A stretch of 64,000 nt of DNA from assembly GCF_030160075.1 (NCBI RefSeq), contig NZ_BSNQ01000003.1, positions 2,024,383-2,088,382 on the forward strand. The letters are read 5' to 3'. The position numbers were made by a program, and so were the translations under genes. Position 1 is the first letter of the stretch; each line of letters starts with the position of its first letter. The DNA is from Dyella lipolytica (GTDB lineage Bacteria; Pseudomonadota; Gammaproteobacteria; Xanthomonadales; Rhodanobacteraceae). Below, in pieces: positions 16,211-26,113 of the stretch. Below the pieces are notes generated by a model that saw nothing but the letters and a program-made list of their open reading frames with translations, had not been told where the DNA came from and made no database searches.

Positions 16211-16553
16211 GATCGACTTACTCCTAATTTCCCTGACTACGGCTTTCATCTGCGCTGAATTGTTATGAGGGACACCCGACCGCGATATCGTCGACATCCC
16301 TTCGTCGACTCTTCTTGTGCGCACTTATATGTAGTCGTCGACCCACATGCGAAACGGCATGCATTGAAGGCTGCTTTAGGTATTCACAAGCAGATCGCCT
16401 GCGTCTGTACGAATGATCGTAGCTTGGGGAACGAGGCGTCCCGACGCATCTAGAAACTGCGCCCGTCGATCTGGACGTGTTTCAAACTCGCCATATCCAC
16501 ATCTTCCAGACAACGCACATTTACCTACGCCATCGCCTTGTGGCGACGGCATA
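16211..16553. other. Intergenic region upstream of the effector
   Basis: About 340 bp between the effector start and the terminator of the SapC gene. It holds the effector ribosome-binding site and presumably its promoter (an AT-rich TATAAG at about 16325-16330 on the minus strand is only a weak -10 candidate). Short ORFs here lack ribosome-binding sites and recognisable sequence. The lipoprotein immunity gene usually found beside such effectors is not seen. Confidence 0.5.
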
Positions 16554-16581
16554 AAAAAGCCGCCCGGCGGGCGGCTTTTTC
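16554..16581 (-). terminator. Rho-independent terminator of the SapC gene
   Basis: GCCGCCCG and CGGGCGGC form a GC-rich stem flanked by AAAAA and TTTTT, so it can end transcription from either side. It lies 20 bp downstream of the SapC stop. Confidence 0.85.
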
Positions 16582-16600
16582 ATTGTCACGCTGGAAGCGA

Positions 16601-17362
16601 TCAGTTCTTGGTAGCGTTCGCCGCTTCGGCTTCTTCACGCTCGGCAAGACGCTGACCCACGCGGTCGATATTCGCCAGCGACAACAGATGGGCGAAGATC
16701 CAGCCCATGGTGCCGTCGTTGAGGAAGCGGTGTGCAGTCTCGGCGTCGATCTTGCGCAGCTTTTCCTCGCTGACCACGAACAGGCCGTTGAGGTTGAGCA
16801 CGTTGCCGTTGCGCTCCAGGCGGATATTGCGCGGCTCGAGCAGGTCGTGCTTGCGCAGGTCTTCCATCAGCTGCTTGGTGCGCGCCACGTGCTGCTGGAA
16901 TTCGCCGAGGAAGTTCACGGCGTTGGTCAGGATCTCGGTTTCAGTACCGTCTTCCTTGAACAGACGCTCGCCTTCCTTGTCGTTGAAGCCTTCATAGGCT
17001 TCATCGAGGAACACGGTGAAATCGTCACCTTCCGTGCCGACCGGCTTTTCAGCCAGCACGAACGGATAGCGGCGCACGAACGCGGGAATGTACACACCCG
17101 GCGCCCACTGACCCTTCATATCCACGAACAAGTTTTCGTTCTGGCGCAGACCGAGCAGTGCCATCGGGCCTGCACTGGCCATGTCGTTGCCGGCGAACAG
17201 GATCGGGATATCGCGCGCGGTGACCGGGAATTCGCTGCAGGTCAGCGGCACGGAGTGCACGTTGTGCGCAAACTTGAGGTTCTGCAGCCCCTTGATGCGC
17301 AGATCCTTGTGAGCGGTGCGGTTGAGCGGTACCGGCCGCTCGTAGAAAAGAACTTCAGCCAC
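16601..17362 (-). CDS. SapC family protein
   Basis: A 253-residue protein of the SapC family (homologues of the Campylobacter S-layer secretion-cluster protein). Typical features are the opening LFYERPVPLNRTAHKDLRIK, the central WAPGVYIPAFVRRYPFVLAE and the acidic ENLFVDM and DEAYEG stretches. No signal peptide or membrane segment is visible, so it is probably cytoplasmic. SapC proteins are common in proteobacteria without S-layers, often near TonB receptors and tryptophan halogenases, and their function is unknown. Here it is monocistronic, ended by a strong terminator. Confidence 0.82.
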   Translation of the reverse strand: MAEVLFYERPVPLNRTAHKDLRIKGLQNLKFAHNVHSVPLTCSEFPVTARDIPILFAGNDMASAGPMALLGLRQNENLFVDMKGQWAPGVYIPAFVRRYPFVLAEKPVGTEGDDFTVFLDEAYEGFNDKEGERLFKEDGTETEILTNAVNFLGEFQQHVARTKQLMEDLRKHDLLEPRNIRLERNGNVLNLNGLFVVSEEKLRKIDAETAHRFLNDGTMGWIFAHLLSLANIDRVGQRLAEREEAEAANATKN

Positions 17363-17616
17363 GTTACTTACCTCTGCCCCGCCGTGCCGGGGTCGCCACC
17401 CAGGCTCCCCCTCCCAAACCCGGCGTCGGGTCTACAGATGAATGGTCACTATATCAGCGCCCGGTTCCCGGGGCGAATCGGCCCTGGTCCACGCTTTTTG
17501 GCTGTCGTGGCAACGATTTGCATGCGATTTGCAACTAAATTGGTCTATGCTCGGGAAAACCGAGCACCGTTGCATCGATGGGGCGCTCTTTCGCTACTGG
17601 GTGAAGGACGAAACGC

Positions 17617-18216
17617 ATGCTTATGGAAGTGCCAAATCGGGCCGATCTCAACTCGACCCGTGTGCTGTCGCTGGATGCCGCCGGCCGGATCCTGGATTGG
17701 ATCAGCTGGCAAGACGCCGTCTGCCTGTACGTCCGCGAAGCCGTGGCCTGGACCCTGGGCGACCCCTGCCTTACCGTCCACGGCGGCCATAACCGCAGCC
17801 TGGGCATGCAGAGCCGCATCGACCTGCACCCGATCGTTGCCAGCACCGGCCATTGCCGCGATCACGCCATCGACCCGGCTCCGGCGCTCACCAATAGCGC
17901 GCTGTTCGGCCGCGACCGTTTCCTATGCATGTACTGCGGCGAGCGCTTCAGTCGCGGCGAGTTGACTCGCGACCATGTGCTGCCGATCTCCAAGCGCGGT
18001 CGCGATGAATGGGAAAACGTGGTGAGCGCGTGCCTTGCCTGCAACCTCAAGAAGAGCAATCGCACGCCGCAGGAAGCCAATATGCCGCTGCTGGCTGTAC
18101 CGTACCGGCCGAGCTGGGTGGAACATCTGATCCTATCCAACCGCAATATCCTGGCCGACCAGATGGAGTTCCTGGTGAGCCATCTGCCCCGTCATCGGCG
18201 CGAAGCCCTGGCCTGA
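17617..18216 (+). CDS. HNH endonuclease family protein
   Basis: 199 residues; start ATG at 17617 with GAAGGAC upstream (a second ATG at 17623 is possible). The HNH domain spans about residues 100-150: zinc pair Cys104-x2-Cys107, Asp119-His120 (LTRDHVLPISKRG), Asn134 (WENVVSACLAC) and Cys139-x2-Cys142. The N-terminal 95 residues and the C-terminal helix are characteristic of a chromosomal HNH protein widespread in gammaproteobacteria, not of a phage homing enzyme. The arrangement predicts metal-dependent DNA nicking, but no biological role is established. It lies 79 bp before dxs and may share its transcript. Confidence 0.85.
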   Translation: MLMEVPNRADLNSTRVLSLDAAGRILDWISWQDAVCLYVREAVAWTLGDPCLTVHGGHNRSLGMQSRIDLHPIVASTGHCRDHAIDPAPALTNSALFGRDRFLCMYCGERFSRGELTRDHVLPISKRGRDEWENVVSACLACNLKKSNRTPQEANMPLLAVPYRPSWVEHLILSNRNILADQMEFLVSHLPRHRREALA

Positions 18217-18295
18217 ACCGGTGCCGCGGCGCGCGCCAGCGCCCTAAGCCCGCCCTGGTGTTGCCCTTGCTACACCCCGGTGCAGCGCCAACAAT

Positions 18296-20092
18296 ATGCA
18301 GATGATCGATCTGTCCCGTTATCCGCATCTGTCGCCGATTCATACGCCGGCAGATCTTCGCCGTGTTCCCGATGAACAGCTCCCCCTCATCGCCGACGAA
18401 TTGCGCCGGTATCTGATCGAGGCGGTGGCCAGTTCGGGCGGTCATTTCGGGGCAGGTCTGGGTGTGGTGGAGCTCACCGTCGCGCTGCACCATGTGTTCG
18501 ATACGCCGAACGACCGGCTGGTCTGGGACGTGGGGCATCAGTGCTATCCGCACAAGATTCTCACCGGCCGCCGCGAGCGCATCACCACCATCAAGAAGAA
18601 GGGTGGCCTGGCGCCGTTCCCGCGTCGTGAGGAAAGCGAGTACGACACATTTGGCGTCGGCCACTCCTCTACGTCGATTTCCGCCGCGCTAGGCATGGCG
18701 ATCGCCGCGCAACGCAAAGGTGATCCGCGCAAAGTGGTGGCGGTGATCGGCGATGGCGGGATGACCGCCGGCATGGCATTCGAAGCCTTGAACCATGCAG
18801 GCGCCGTGGATGCGAACATGCTGGTGGTGCTCAACGATAACGGCATGTCGATCAGCGAGAACGTCGGCGGGCTGGCCAAGCATTGGGAAAAACACGCCAA
18901 CGAAGTGACCGTGCCGAGCACGATGTTCGAGGAGCTGGGCTTCCATTACACCGGCCCGATCGACGGTCACGACATACCACAATTGCTGCAGGCGCTGCGC
19001 GCCGTGAAGGATCGGCAAGGTCCGCAGCTGCTGCACGTGATCACCACCAAGGGCAAAGGCTATGCGCCAGCGGAACAGGCGCAGATCGAATACCACGCGG
19101 TGAGTCCGTTCGATCCGAACGCAGGTCTGGTGAAAAAATCCGGCCCGTCCAAGCCGACCTACACCGATGTCTTCAGCGACTGGCTATGCGATATGGCCGC
19201 CGCGGACGAGCGCTTGCTCGGCATCACGCCCGCGATGCGCGAAGGTTCGGGGCTGGTGCGTTTTTCCAAGGAATATCCGCAGCGCTATTTCGACGTGGCG
19301 ATTGCCGAGCAACATGCTGTGACGCTGGCCGCCGGCATGGCGTGCGAGGGCGCCAAGCCGGTAGTGGCTATCTATTCCACATTCCTGCAGCGCGCCTACG
19401 ATCAGGCGATCCACGATGTGGTGCTGCAAAACCTGGATGTGACGTTCGCCATCGACCGCGCCGGCGTGGTGGGTCCCGATGGCGCTACGCATGCCGGCAG
19501 CTTCGATCTGACCTTCCTGCGCTGCTTACCCAACATGGTGATCATGGCGCCGGCCGACGAGAACGAGTGCCGCGCCATGCTCACCACCGGCTTCCGTCAT
19601 GACGGGCCTGCCGCCATTCGTTATCCACGCGGGGGCGGTCCTGGCGTGACAGTTCGCATGGAACTGGATGCTTTGCCGATCGGCAAAGCCGAGCTGCGCC
19701 GTCGCGGTCATGGCCTGGCGATTCTCAGCTTCGGCGCGATGCTTGCGCCGGCGACGGAAATCGCGGCGGAACTCGACGCCACCCTGGTGAACATGCGTTT
19801 CGTCAAACCACTCGACGAAGCGCTGATGCTTGAACTGGCGAAGGACCACAGCGCGTTCGTTACCCTCGAAGATAATGTCGTCGCCGGCGGTGCCGGTGCA
19901 GGGGTCGCCGAGTGTCTGGCCGCCCATGGCGTGACCCTGCCGATCCTCCACCTGGGCTTGCCCGATGCCCCCCTGGAACACGGCACTCGCGAGGAAGTAC
20001 TGAGCGAAGCCGGGCTGGATCTGCCGGGCATCCGCAAGGCGATACGGGCTCGATTTCCGCAGGTGGGCTCGCTAAGCCAGGCCAGCGCCTGA
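18296..20092 (+). CDS. dxs: 1-deoxy-D-xylulose-5-phosphate synthase
   Basis: 598 residues, slightly short for DXS (about 620). It condenses pyruvate and glyceraldehyde 3-phosphate into DXP, the first step of the MEP isoprenoid pathway, using thiamine diphosphate. The TPP-binding GDG is at 152-154 with the following NDNGMSIS, His50 is in [11 protein letters not shown], and the catalytic Glu338 is in AIAEQHAV. The C-terminal transketolase domain is complete. No strong ribosome-binding site precedes the ATG at 18296; MIDLSRYP at 18302 is an alternative. A terminator follows, then an HpnN-like transporter gene. Confidence 0.97.
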   Translation: MQMIDLSRYPHLSPIHTPADLRRVPDEQLPLIADELRRYLIEAVASSGGHFGAGLGVVELTVALHHVFDTPNDRLVWDVGHQCYPHKILTGRRERITTIKKKGGLAPFPRREESEYDTFGVGHSSTSISAALGMAIAAQRKGDPRKVVAVIGDGGMTAGMAFEALNHAGAVDANMLVVLNDNGMSISENVGGLAKHWEKHANEVTVPSTMFEELGFHYTGPIDGHDIPQLLQALRAVKDRQGPQLLHVITTKGKGYAPAEQAQIEYHAVSPFDPNAGLVKKSGPSKPTYTDVFSDWLCDMAAADERLLGITPAMREGSGLVRFSKEYPQRYFDVAIAEQHAVTLAAGMACEGAKPVVAIYSTFLQRAYDQAIHDVVLQNLDVTFAIDRAGVVGPDGATHAGSFDLTFLRCLPNMVIMAPADENECRAMLTTGFRHDGPAAIRYPRGGGPGVTVRMELDALPIGKAELRRRGHGLAILSFGAMLAPATEIAAELDATLVNMRFVKPLDEALMLELAKDHSAFVTLEDNVVAGGAGAGVAECLAAHGVTLPILHLGLPDAPLEHGTREEVLSEAGLDLPGIRKAIRARFPQVGSLSQASA

Positions 20093-20110
20093 GACAATGT
20101 GATATGACGG

Positions 20111-20152
20111 GCGGCCAGCAAGCACTCCATAGCGTGCTGGCCGCTCTGTTTT
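20111..20152 (+). terminator. Terminator after dxs
   Basis: GCGGCCAGCA pairs with TGCTGGCCGC around a 14-nt loop, followed by TCTGTTTTA. It lies 19 bp after the dxs stop. Confidence 0.75.
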
Positions 20153-20183
20153 ATCCGCCACTTTCCTAGGAGCCGTTAGGCCC

Positions 20184-22784
20184 GTGACCGAGCTTATCGT
20201 CCGTCTTGTCCAACTTTGCCGGCGCTACGCCGTGCTCGTCGTATTGCTGTTCTTCGCCCTAGCCGGCATCAGCATCTGGGAGGCCGCCGGTCATCTAAGT
20301 GTCGATACGAATACGGACAATCTCTTCGCCCGTACCTTGCCGTGGCGTCAACACGCCCTGGCCTTCGATCGCGAATTTCCGCAGTTCAACAACGTGCTGG
20401 TGGCCGTGGTGCGTGGCGCCACGCCCGAGGAGTCGGACGAAACCGCCGCGCAACTGGCGAAGGCAATGGAGGCCGACAAGAAACACTTTCAGGATGTGAG
20501 TCGCCCCGATGCCGATCCCTTCTTTCGTCAAGAAGGTCTGCTGCTGCTCGATCCGAACGACCTGACCAAGCTGCTCAACTCGCTGATGAATGCGCAGCCG
20601 CTGCTAGGGCCGCTGGCTACCGATCCGTCGGCACGTGGGCTATTGAACGGCGTATCGCTGATGGCCGCGGGTGTGCGGATCCAACACGCCGACCTTACTC
20701 CTTACAAACCTGCACTGGATCAGTTGCGCCAGGTGCTGGACAACGCTGCCGACGGTCATCCCACGCCACTCTCCTGGCAAGGCCTGCTCGGCTCGGATAT
20801 CACCCAGCAGCCTGACAACGTGCGCCTGGTTCTGACCCATCCCGTGCTGGAGGAAGGTTCGCTGCAACCGGGTCTCGCTGCCACCAAGGCGCTGGAAAGC
20901 ATCCGCGACGGTCTGCCGGATGTGAAGAGCGGCCGCGTGCGCATCGACTACACCGGTTCGGTAGCGCTGGCAGACGTGCAGTTCGGCGCGCTGACCAGGG
21001 GCATCGTCGCCAGCACCGCGGTGAGCCTGCTGCTGCTTGCGCTGTGGCTTTATCTGGCGATGCATTCGTTCCGCCGCATTATTCCGATCCTGCTGACACT
21101 GCTGGTCGGCTTTGCGTTGACGATCGGTTTCGCTGCGCTGGCCGTTGGCACCTTGAACGTGATCTCGGTGGCATTCGCCGTGCTTTTCGTAGGCTTGGCG
21201 GTCGACTTCGGCATCCAGTTCGCGGTGCGTTTGCGCGAAATGCGCATGATTTATAACGACATCGATAGAGCGCTGACCGAAGGCGCGCGCGTCTCCGGCA
21301 GCCAGATTGCCGTGGCCGCCGCCGCAACGGCATGCGGTTTCCTGGCGTTTTCGCCGACCAGCTTCGTCGGTGTAGCCGAGCTGGGCACCATCGCCGGCGT
21401 CGGCATGGGCATCGCGCTGGTGTGCACACTGTCGCTGCTACCGGCACTGTTGAGCCTGGCGAAGCCCAAGCCCCAGAGCAAGGAACTGTCGCTACCTTTC
21501 GGCCCTTCGCTCGATTCGGCCTTGCACTGTCACCACAAGCCGGTCCTCATTGTGTTCGCGCTGCTGGGCGTGATCGGTCTAGCGACCGCGGTGCGCATGC
21601 CGTTCGATGCGAATCCGCTCAACACGCAGGATCCGCATTCCGAGCCGATGCGCACCTTGCGCAGTCTGGCCGACAATCCGATTACCAACCCCTTCAACAT
21701 CAACATCATGGTGCCCGATCTGGACACCGCGCGCGCGCTCACCGACAAGCTGTCGAAGCTGCCGGAAGTATCCAGCGTAATTTCGGCCGCGACCTTCGTG
21801 CCGGCCGATCAGCAGGCGTCGCTCGACCAGCTCGATCAGGCGCAGGTATTGATGCTGCCGTCGCTGGATGTCGATCCTTCCGCACCGGTACTGACCCCGG
21901 CGGCGCTGCGCTCGGCTATCGCCGACACGCACGACGCTATCGTGGAGGCCAACGCAGATCTGCCTGCCGATTCGCCGCTGCGCGGCATAGACGCAGCACT
22001 GCAACGCCTGGCCCATGCGCCCGATGCGCAGTTGATGGCGATGAACCAAGCCGTGAGCCGCTTCCTGCCTGCGCAATTGGCCAGCCTGCGCGACGCGTTG
22101 AATGCTAAGGCGGTGTCCCTCGCGACACTGCCCGACTCGATCAAACGCGACTGGGTCAGCCCCAACGGTCACGTGCGCATCCAGGTTTCGCCGACCGTCA
22201 ACGAACAGGACACCGTCGGCCTGCGTCATTTCGTAGAGGCGGTGCAGCGCATCGCACCCGACGCGGGCGGCCCTGCCGTCACCACGATCGCTTCGGCCGA
22301 CACCATCATGCGTGCATTCCAGCAGGCCGCCGTGCTGGCAACGATTGCCATCGCCATCGTGCTGCTGCTGGTGATCCGCCGCTTGCGCGATGTCGGCATC
22401 GTGCTCTTGACGCTGGGTATGTCGGCCCTGCTGACCGCCCTGCTCGCGCGCATGCTCGGTATGGCGGTCAATTACGCCAACATCATTGCACTGCCCCTGC
22501 TGCTTGGTGTGGGTGTGTCGTTCAACGTGTACTTCGTGATGAACTGGCGCGCGGGCATGCGCCGTTTCGTCAGCTCGGCATCGGCGCGTGCGGTTTTGTT
22601 TTCCGCACTGACCACCGGCACCGCGTTCGGCTCGCTGGCCTTATCGCACGATCTCGGCATGGCCAGCATGGGCCGCATGCTACTGGTCAGCCTGGTGGCG
22701 GTGTTGCTGGCGACCTTCATCTTTCTGCCGGCATTGCTGTATGCGATTAAGCCGCCGGCGAAAGTGAGTGGCGCTGGGCATTAA
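20184..22784 (+). CDS. hpnN: RND/MMPL transporter, HpnN-like (hopanoid export)
   Basis: 866 residues from a GTG start with AGGAG upstream. It has the RND layout in duplicate: helix 1 (residues about 14-35), a periplasmic loop beginning VDTNTDNLFA, helices 2-6 (about 270-420), a second helix near 450, a second loop, and helices 8-12 to the end. Size and the LPWRQHALAFDREFPQFNN region fit the hopanoid-linked HpnN group, which moves hopanoids from the inner to the outer membrane. No squalene-hopene cyclase gene is in the window, so the substrate could be another lipid. The dxs neighbour is consistent with an isoprenoid cargo. Confidence 0.68.
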   Translation: MTELIVRLVQLCRRYAVLVVLLFFALAGISIWEAAGHLSVDTNTDNLFARTLPWRQHALAFDREFPQFNNVLVAVVRGATPEESDETAAQLAKAMEADKKHFQDVSRPDADPFFRQEGLLLLDPNDLTKLLNSLMNAQPLLGPLATDPSARGLLNGVSLMAAGVRIQHADLTPYKPALDQLRQVLDNAADGHPTPLSWQGLLGSDITQQPDNVRLVLTHPVLEEGSLQPGLAATKALESIRDGLPDVKSGRVRIDYTGSVALADVQFGALTRGIVASTAVSLLLLALWLYLAMHSFRRIIPILLTLLVGFALTIGFAALAVGTLNVISVAFAVLFVGLAVDFGIQFAVRLREMRMIYNDIDRALTEGARVSGSQIAVAAAATACGFLAFSPTSFVGVAELGTIAGVGMGIALVCTLSLLPALLSLAKPKPQSKELSLPFGPSLDSALHCHHKPVLIVFALLGVIGLATAVRMPFDANPLNTQDPHSEPMRTLRSLADNPITNPFNINIMVPDLDTARALTDKLSKLPEVSSVISAATFVPADQQASLDQLDQAQVLMLPSLDVDPSAPVLTPAALRSAIADTHDAIVEANADLPADSPLRGIDAALQRLAHAPDAQLMAMNQAVSRFLPAQLASLRDALNAKAVSLATLPDSIKRDWVSPNGHVRIQVSPTVNEQDTVGLRHFVEAVQRIAPDAGGPAVTTIASADTIMRAFQQAAVLATIAIAIVLLLVIRRLRDVGIVLLTLGMSALLTALLARMLGMAVNYANIIALPLLLGVGVSFNVYFVMNWRAGMRRFVSSASARAVLFSALTTGTAFGSLALSHDLGMASMGRMLLVSLVAVLLATFIFLPALLYAIKPPAKVSGAGH

Positions 22785-22792
22785 GTCGGCTG

Positions 22793-22822
22793 CGGCCCTC
22801 ACTCGTTGGAGAGAGGGCCGCG
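22793..22822. terminator. Shared hairpin between convergent hpnN-like and TonB receptor genes
   Basis: GCGGCCCTC(A)CT pairs with AG(A)GAGGGCCGC around CGTTGG. It lies 8 bp after the hpnN-like stop and 9 bp after the stop of the opposing receptor gene. No T-run on either side. Confidence 0.5.
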
Positions 22823-22831
22823 ACACTCGTA

Positions 22832-25168
22832 CTAGAACGGCACGTTGAAGGCGACCCCCACCGTGCGCGGCGTCGACATCTGCACCAGCATCGGACCGCC
22901 AACGCTGGCAAGGAAGTTGACCGCTTCATCGTTGAGCGTACCGATCGGCACCTGTCGATTGAGTGCGTTGCGCACGTAGAAATCGATATTGGCGCCACTG
23001 CGCAGATTCACGCCCATATTGAGATCCAGGAAGGCGAACCCAGGCAGAATGAAATTTGGATCGCTGCTATCGCCGTTAAAACCCGCATTGCGACGCGTAG
23101 ACGCGCGCAGGTTGGCGCCAGCGTAAGCATCGGTACCGGCCAAGATAAACTTGTATTTCCCGCTAATCGTGCCGGCCCATTTGGCCGAATACGGCAGCCG
23201 CGCATCGCCGGCAATGCCGAGCACCGCGTTGCCGTTCTCCGTGTGGGCGTCGGTGAACGCGCCTGAAGCCGCGAACTGCCATGGACCTTTCGCATAGCTG
23301 GCCTGCATTTCCACACCTTCAATTCTCGCATCGCCCGCGTTCTGGATAATGGTGTTACCGAGGGTAAAGGTGTAGAGCTGCATGTGATGCCACTCGATGT
23401 CGTAGCCGTCTGCGCCGACATTCAAATGGCCGTCCATATAGCTTCCCTTGTAGCCGAGTTCGTAGCTTACCAACGAGTCCGAACCGAAAGTATCCGTCGC
23501 ATTGGCATTGGGACCCAGCACCGTGCTTTCTATCGGCGCCTGCAAACCGCCGGGACGATAGCCGGTGGATGCGCGCATGTAATAGTTATCCTTGCTGTCG
23601 GGCCGCCAGCTCAGCGTGATCATCTTGGTGACGTCGTCGCTTCGCGTACGTTCGTTGAATCCACCCGGGCTGCCTGCGACGGGGCCCGTCTCGAAATTGG
23701 ACAGATGCTGCGAGTTACCGCTTGCGCGTGCGCCGATGGTCAGATCCAGCGTCGGGTTGGCATGCCAGGTTATATCGCCATAGCCAGCGTATTCTTTGTA
23801 GCTCGCATTGACGTTTTGTTGAAGCAAGCTGGTCAATCCCGGCGGCGGCGCATTGTTACCTTCCAGATCATATTGCTCCCACACATTCTCGCGGTTGAAC
23901 CAGAAGCCACCCAGCCAATCGAAATTGTCGTTCTTGCGTGAGGTAAGTCGAATCTCCTGCGATGTTTTGTGCACGGTGTACTGTGAGTCCACATACAAGC
24001 TGCTGAGCTGCTGATCAACACCAATCGCCGGACCCAACGCATTCAACAGGGCGAGGAACGAATCGGGATAATCCTGCACGCTGTGATTGACGAAATTCTG
24101 ATATGAGCTGACCCAGTCCAGCGAAGCCCAGTCGAAGTCGTAACCGACGTGAAACGAGTACAGCTCCAACGTCTGCGTAAAGGGCTCGCGATGATTGAGT
24201 CGCCGGTTGTACGGGCCACCTGAAATAGGTTGCCCCTGCAGATTGAAGTCGCCCATCGACAAACCGTCTGCCGTGATCTTTTGCGCCATGGCCGTGGCAT
24301 TCAACGTAAGCTTGTCGATCGGATCCACTTCCAGCTGCAAACGCGCACCTTTGGTATGCGTGCGGTCCGCGCCGCCGGCAGGCGTTTCGCCTACCGCCTG
24401 ATAAACACCGGTGGTGTGCTGATCCACCGCCGCGATGCGCAACGCCGCTTTGTCCTTCACCAGCGGAATATTGAGCATGGCATGTTCGGAATAGCTCATA
24501 CCGCCACGCTGCGTATTGGACATATCACCGCCGACGCTGCCGGAAATGCCGCTGGTATCGGGTTTGACGGTAACGTATTTCACCAGGCCACCCATCGAGC
24601 CGGCGCCGTACAGCGTGCCCTGCGGCCCGTACAAAAATTCGATGTGATCGAGATCGAGCAAAGCGGGATCGAATACGAACGTCGCGGCGGCCGCATACAC
24701 CGTGCTTCCGCCCACCGGCACATCATCGATGTAGACCGATACGGTGGGACTGGTCTGGTTGCCGGTCGATACACCGCGCATCACCAGCTCGCCTTCCCCT
24801 GCGCCGCCGGCGCTGGCGAAAAATACACCGGGCTGATACGACACGTAGTCGTTGAGATTCTTCGCACCCAGTTGCTGCAACGATGTTGCCGACACGATAT
24901 CGACGTGCATCGGCACTTCACGCTCCGGCTCGCGGCGAAGATTCGCCGTCACCATGACGGGACCCAAGGTCACCGCGGGTTTGCTGTTAGCGGGTGACGG
25001 CGCCGGCGTATTCGCGACATTCGATGTCGGTGGTGTCGTGGTGGTCTGTGCCGCAACAACCGACACCATGGCAGGTAAGGCGAGAGGAACCAGCAGCAGG
25101 CGAATCAGTTGCGGCAAACGCCGCTGCTCAGGCTGACGACGAATGACAACACGACGGCAAATTTTCAT
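22832..25168 (-). CDS. TonB-dependent receptor
   Basis: 778 residues. An N-terminal signal sequence (LIRLLLVPLALPAMVSVVAAQ) is followed by a Thr/Pro/Ala-rich linker, a plug domain (PMHVDIVSATSLQQLGAKNLNDYVSYQPGV broken across about 85-120, VYIDDVPVG, LYGPQGTLYGAGSMGG) and a 22-strand-type barrel ending in aromatic Phe (VAFNVPF). It imports a large ligand across the outer membrane with TonB energy. The plug and barrel resemble the FecA/FyuA-like group, but the ligand cannot be read from sequence, and no regulator, hydrolase or ABC system adjoins it. prmC starts upstream on the same strand. Confidence 0.9.
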   Translation of the reverse strand: MKICRRVVIRRQPEQRRLPQLIRLLLVPLALPAMVSVVAAQTTTTPPTSNVANTPAPSPANSKPAVTLGPVMVTANLRREPEREVPMHVDIVSATSLQQLGAKNLNDYVSYQPGVFFASAGGAGEGELVMRGVSTGNQTSPTVSVYIDDVPVGGSTVYAAAATFVFDPALLDLDHIEFLYGPQGTLYGAGSMGGLVKYVTVKPDTSGISGSVGGDMSNTQRGGMSYSEHAMLNIPLVKDKAALRIAAVDQHTTGVYQAVGETPAGGADRTHTKGARLQLEVDPIDKLTLNATAMAQKITADGLSMGDFNLQGQPISGGPYNRRLNHREPFTQTLELYSFHVGYDFDWASLDWVSSYQNFVNHSVQDYPDSFLALLNALGPAIGVDQQLSSLYVDSQYTVHKTSQEIRLTSRKNDNFDWLGGFWFNRENVWEQYDLEGNNAPPPGLTSLLQQNVNASYKEYAGYGDITWHANPTLDLTIGARASGNSQHLSNFETGPVAGSPGGFNERTRSDDVTKMITLSWRPDSKDNYYMRASTGYRPGGLQAPIESTVLGPNANATDTFGSDSLVSYELGYKGSYMDGHLNVGADGYDIEWHHMQLYTFTLGNTIIQNAGDARIEGVEMQASYAKGPWQFAASGAFTDAHTENGNAVLGIAGDARLPYSAKWAGTISGKYKFILAGTDAYAGANLRASTRRNAGFNGDSSDPNFILPGFAFLDLNMGVNLRSGANIDFYVRNALNRQVPIGTLNDEAVNFLASVGGPMLVQMSTPRTVGVAFNVPF

Positions 25169-25282
25169 GGCGATGTGTCCGGGGCTGACTTTCTAGTTTT
25201 ACCCGGATGCGCCGATATCACCCGGGCCCGTACTGTTGTGGCTGCAGTCTACGCTGATGTCAGCGATCAACCACAATCGTCG

Positions 25283-26113
25283 TTAACTGCTCGGCCAACA
25301 TCCCGCACTGACGCGCTCGCGTTGTTCAATGTCGCGCGCGGTGAAGACGTCGGCAAAACCAACGTTGCGCAGCAACATGCGCACCGCTTCACCCTGGTTC
25401 CATCCATGCTCGATCAGCAGCCAGCCCCGCGTAGTGAGATGGTGCTTCGCGTCGCCAACAATGCGGCGAATATCGTCAAGCCCATCCTGTCCCGCAGCCA
25501 GTGCGCTTAAAGGTTCGAAGCGCAGATCGCCTTGGGTCAGATGCGGATCGGCGCTTTCGATATAGGGCGGATTGGAAAGGATCATGTCGAAACGCTGATC
25601 GGCCAACGGAATAAACCAGGCCCCTTTCATGAAACTTACATTGCGGATGCGATGCCGATCTGCGTTGCGTTGCGCAACAGCTAGCGCCTCGACGCTTACA
25701 TCCGTAGCAACCACTTGTGCAGCGGGCCGCTCGCGCGCGATCGCTAAGGCAATGGCACCGCTGCCCGTACCGAGATCCGCGACTTTCGATGGCGTTTCGC
25801 GCGGCAACCGTTCCAATGCCAGTTCAACCAGCAGCTCGGTTTCGGGGCGCGGTATCAACGTCGCCGGTGTTACTTCCAGATCGAGCGACCAGAAGCCGCG
25901 GTGGCCGGTGATATAAGCCACCGGCTCGCCCGTCGCGCGGCGCGCCACCAGTGCTGCATAGGCAACTGCCAGCTCCGACGAAAGCTCATCGCTGGCGTGC
26001 GCGATCAACCAGCTGCGCGGTTTGTCCAGCACATGGATCAGCAGCATTTCCGCATCGACCCTATCGCCGAGTCGATGCGTTGCGGTAGCCAATGCATCAC
26101 GTATGTCACGCAT
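25283..26113 (-). CDS. prmC: Release factor N5-glutamine methyltransferase
   Basis: 276 residues from the ATG at 26113 ([15 protein letters not shown]), which overlaps the stop of the upstream large membrane protein gene by 8 nt; the longer frame to 26242 is inside that gene. The SAM-binding GTGSG is at 115-119 and the catalytic NPPY at 181-184, both diagnostic of PrmC/HemK. It methylates the Gln of the GGQ motif in release factors RF1 and RF2. The N-terminal helical RF-binding domain is complete. Pairing with a membrane protein is unusual; PrmC normally sits with prfA. Confidence 0.95.
   Translation of the reverse strand: MRDIRDALATATHRLGDRVDAEMLLIHVLDKPRSWLIAHASDELSSELAVAYAALVARRATGEPVAYITGHRGFWSLDLEVTPATLIPRPETELLVELALERLPRETPSKVADLGTGSGAIALAIARERPAAQVVATDVSVEALAVAQRNADRHRIRNVSFMKGAWFIPLADQRFDMILSNPPYIESADPHLTQGDLRFEPLSALAAGQDGLDDIRRIVGDAKHHLTTRGWLLIEHGWNQGEAVRMLLRNVGFADVFTARDIEQRERVSAGCWPSS

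Noticed and set aside
16265-16453. 62-aa plus-strand ORF considered as the missing immunity gene
   Set aside because: No ribosome-binding site, no signal peptide or lipobox, no family resemblance.
14360-16600. Prophage or integrative element
   Set aside because: No integrase, attachment repeats or phage structural genes around the effector; only base composition hints at transfer.
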